From Sutterella sp. (lineage in GTDB: Bacteria; Pseudomonadota; Gammaproteobacteria; Burkholderiales; Burkholderiaceae_F), in the NCBI GenBank assembly GCA_019418235.1, contig DYCH01000058.1, positions 1-33,840 of the forward strand: DNA of 33,840 bases. Direction: 5' to 3'. The notes under the pieces were generated by a model. That model saw nothing but the letters and a program-made list of their open reading frames with translations, made no database searches and had not been told where the DNA came from. Below are positions 33,826 through 33,840 of the stretch, in pieces. The position numbers were made by a program, and so were the translations under genes. The stretch's first letter is position 1, and every line of letters begins with the position of its first letter.

Positions 33826-33831
33826 TTGACA
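33826..33831 (+). promoter_or_regulatory. Consensus -35 hexamer at the window edge
   Basis: TTGACA lies 9 bp before the end of the window, downstream of an AT-rich tract with no genes (33721-33840). It is probably the -35 of a promoter for a gene beyond the window; the -10 is out of view. Confidence 0.45.
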
Positions 33832-33840
33832 GCGTAAAAA

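Overview
The window is a chromosomal segment of a Gram-negative proteobacterium with moderate GC content. The best guess is a betaproteobacterium of the order Burkholderiales, possibly Sutterellaceae. This is inferred from the combination of gene families (recA-recX, lptE-holA, a short yggX, a large HrpA, an AsmA-like protein) and the relatively low GC. No rRNA or other decisive marker is present. Most of the window is densely packed housekeeping DNA, and no gene-free stretch exceeds 300 bases.

Layout: recA overlaps recX (51-1650). A complete IS3-family element, IS150-like, with a programmed -1 frameshift, occupies 1760-3281. On the minus strand follow folD (one-carbon metabolism) and a two-component pair: a PAS-containing membrane histidine kinase and a FixJ-type regulator. 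Then come rpiA (+), yggX (-), hrpA (+), a membrane-anchored HdrD/GlpC-like iron-sulfur oxidoreductase (+), and an orphan, AT-rich type IV pilin-like protein with W-V-x-Y repeats (+). A minus-strand block (leuS, lptE, holA, rlmL-like) covers 15632-21096, with an intrinsic terminator after leuS. An initiator tRNA gene with a strong promoter and terminator sits at 21306-21382, followed by a 65-residue repeat protein.

The accessory highlight is a cellulose operon, bcsA-bcsB-bcsZ-bcsG (22062-29619), closest in sequence to the enterobacterial type that makes phosphoethanolamine cellulose. BcsA/BcsB would polymerise glucan and pass it through the inner membrane, BcsZ would trim it in the periplasm, and BcsG would transfer phosphoethanolamine to it. 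The operon shows three separate departures from the working enterobacterial version. bcsA has an in-frame TGA where relatives have Arg, just after the QxxRW motif. The BcsA PilZ domain has lost most of its c-di-GMP-binding signature. BcsZ has Asn where the catalytic-base Asp is expected. bcsC, bcsQ, bcsE, bcsF and bcsR are absent from the window. The locus is either decaying or has been rewired.

The right end returns to ordinary genes: a zinc-ribbon Nudix hydrolase, pyrD and an AsmA-family protein. It closes with a terminator and a -35-like hexamer at the window edge.
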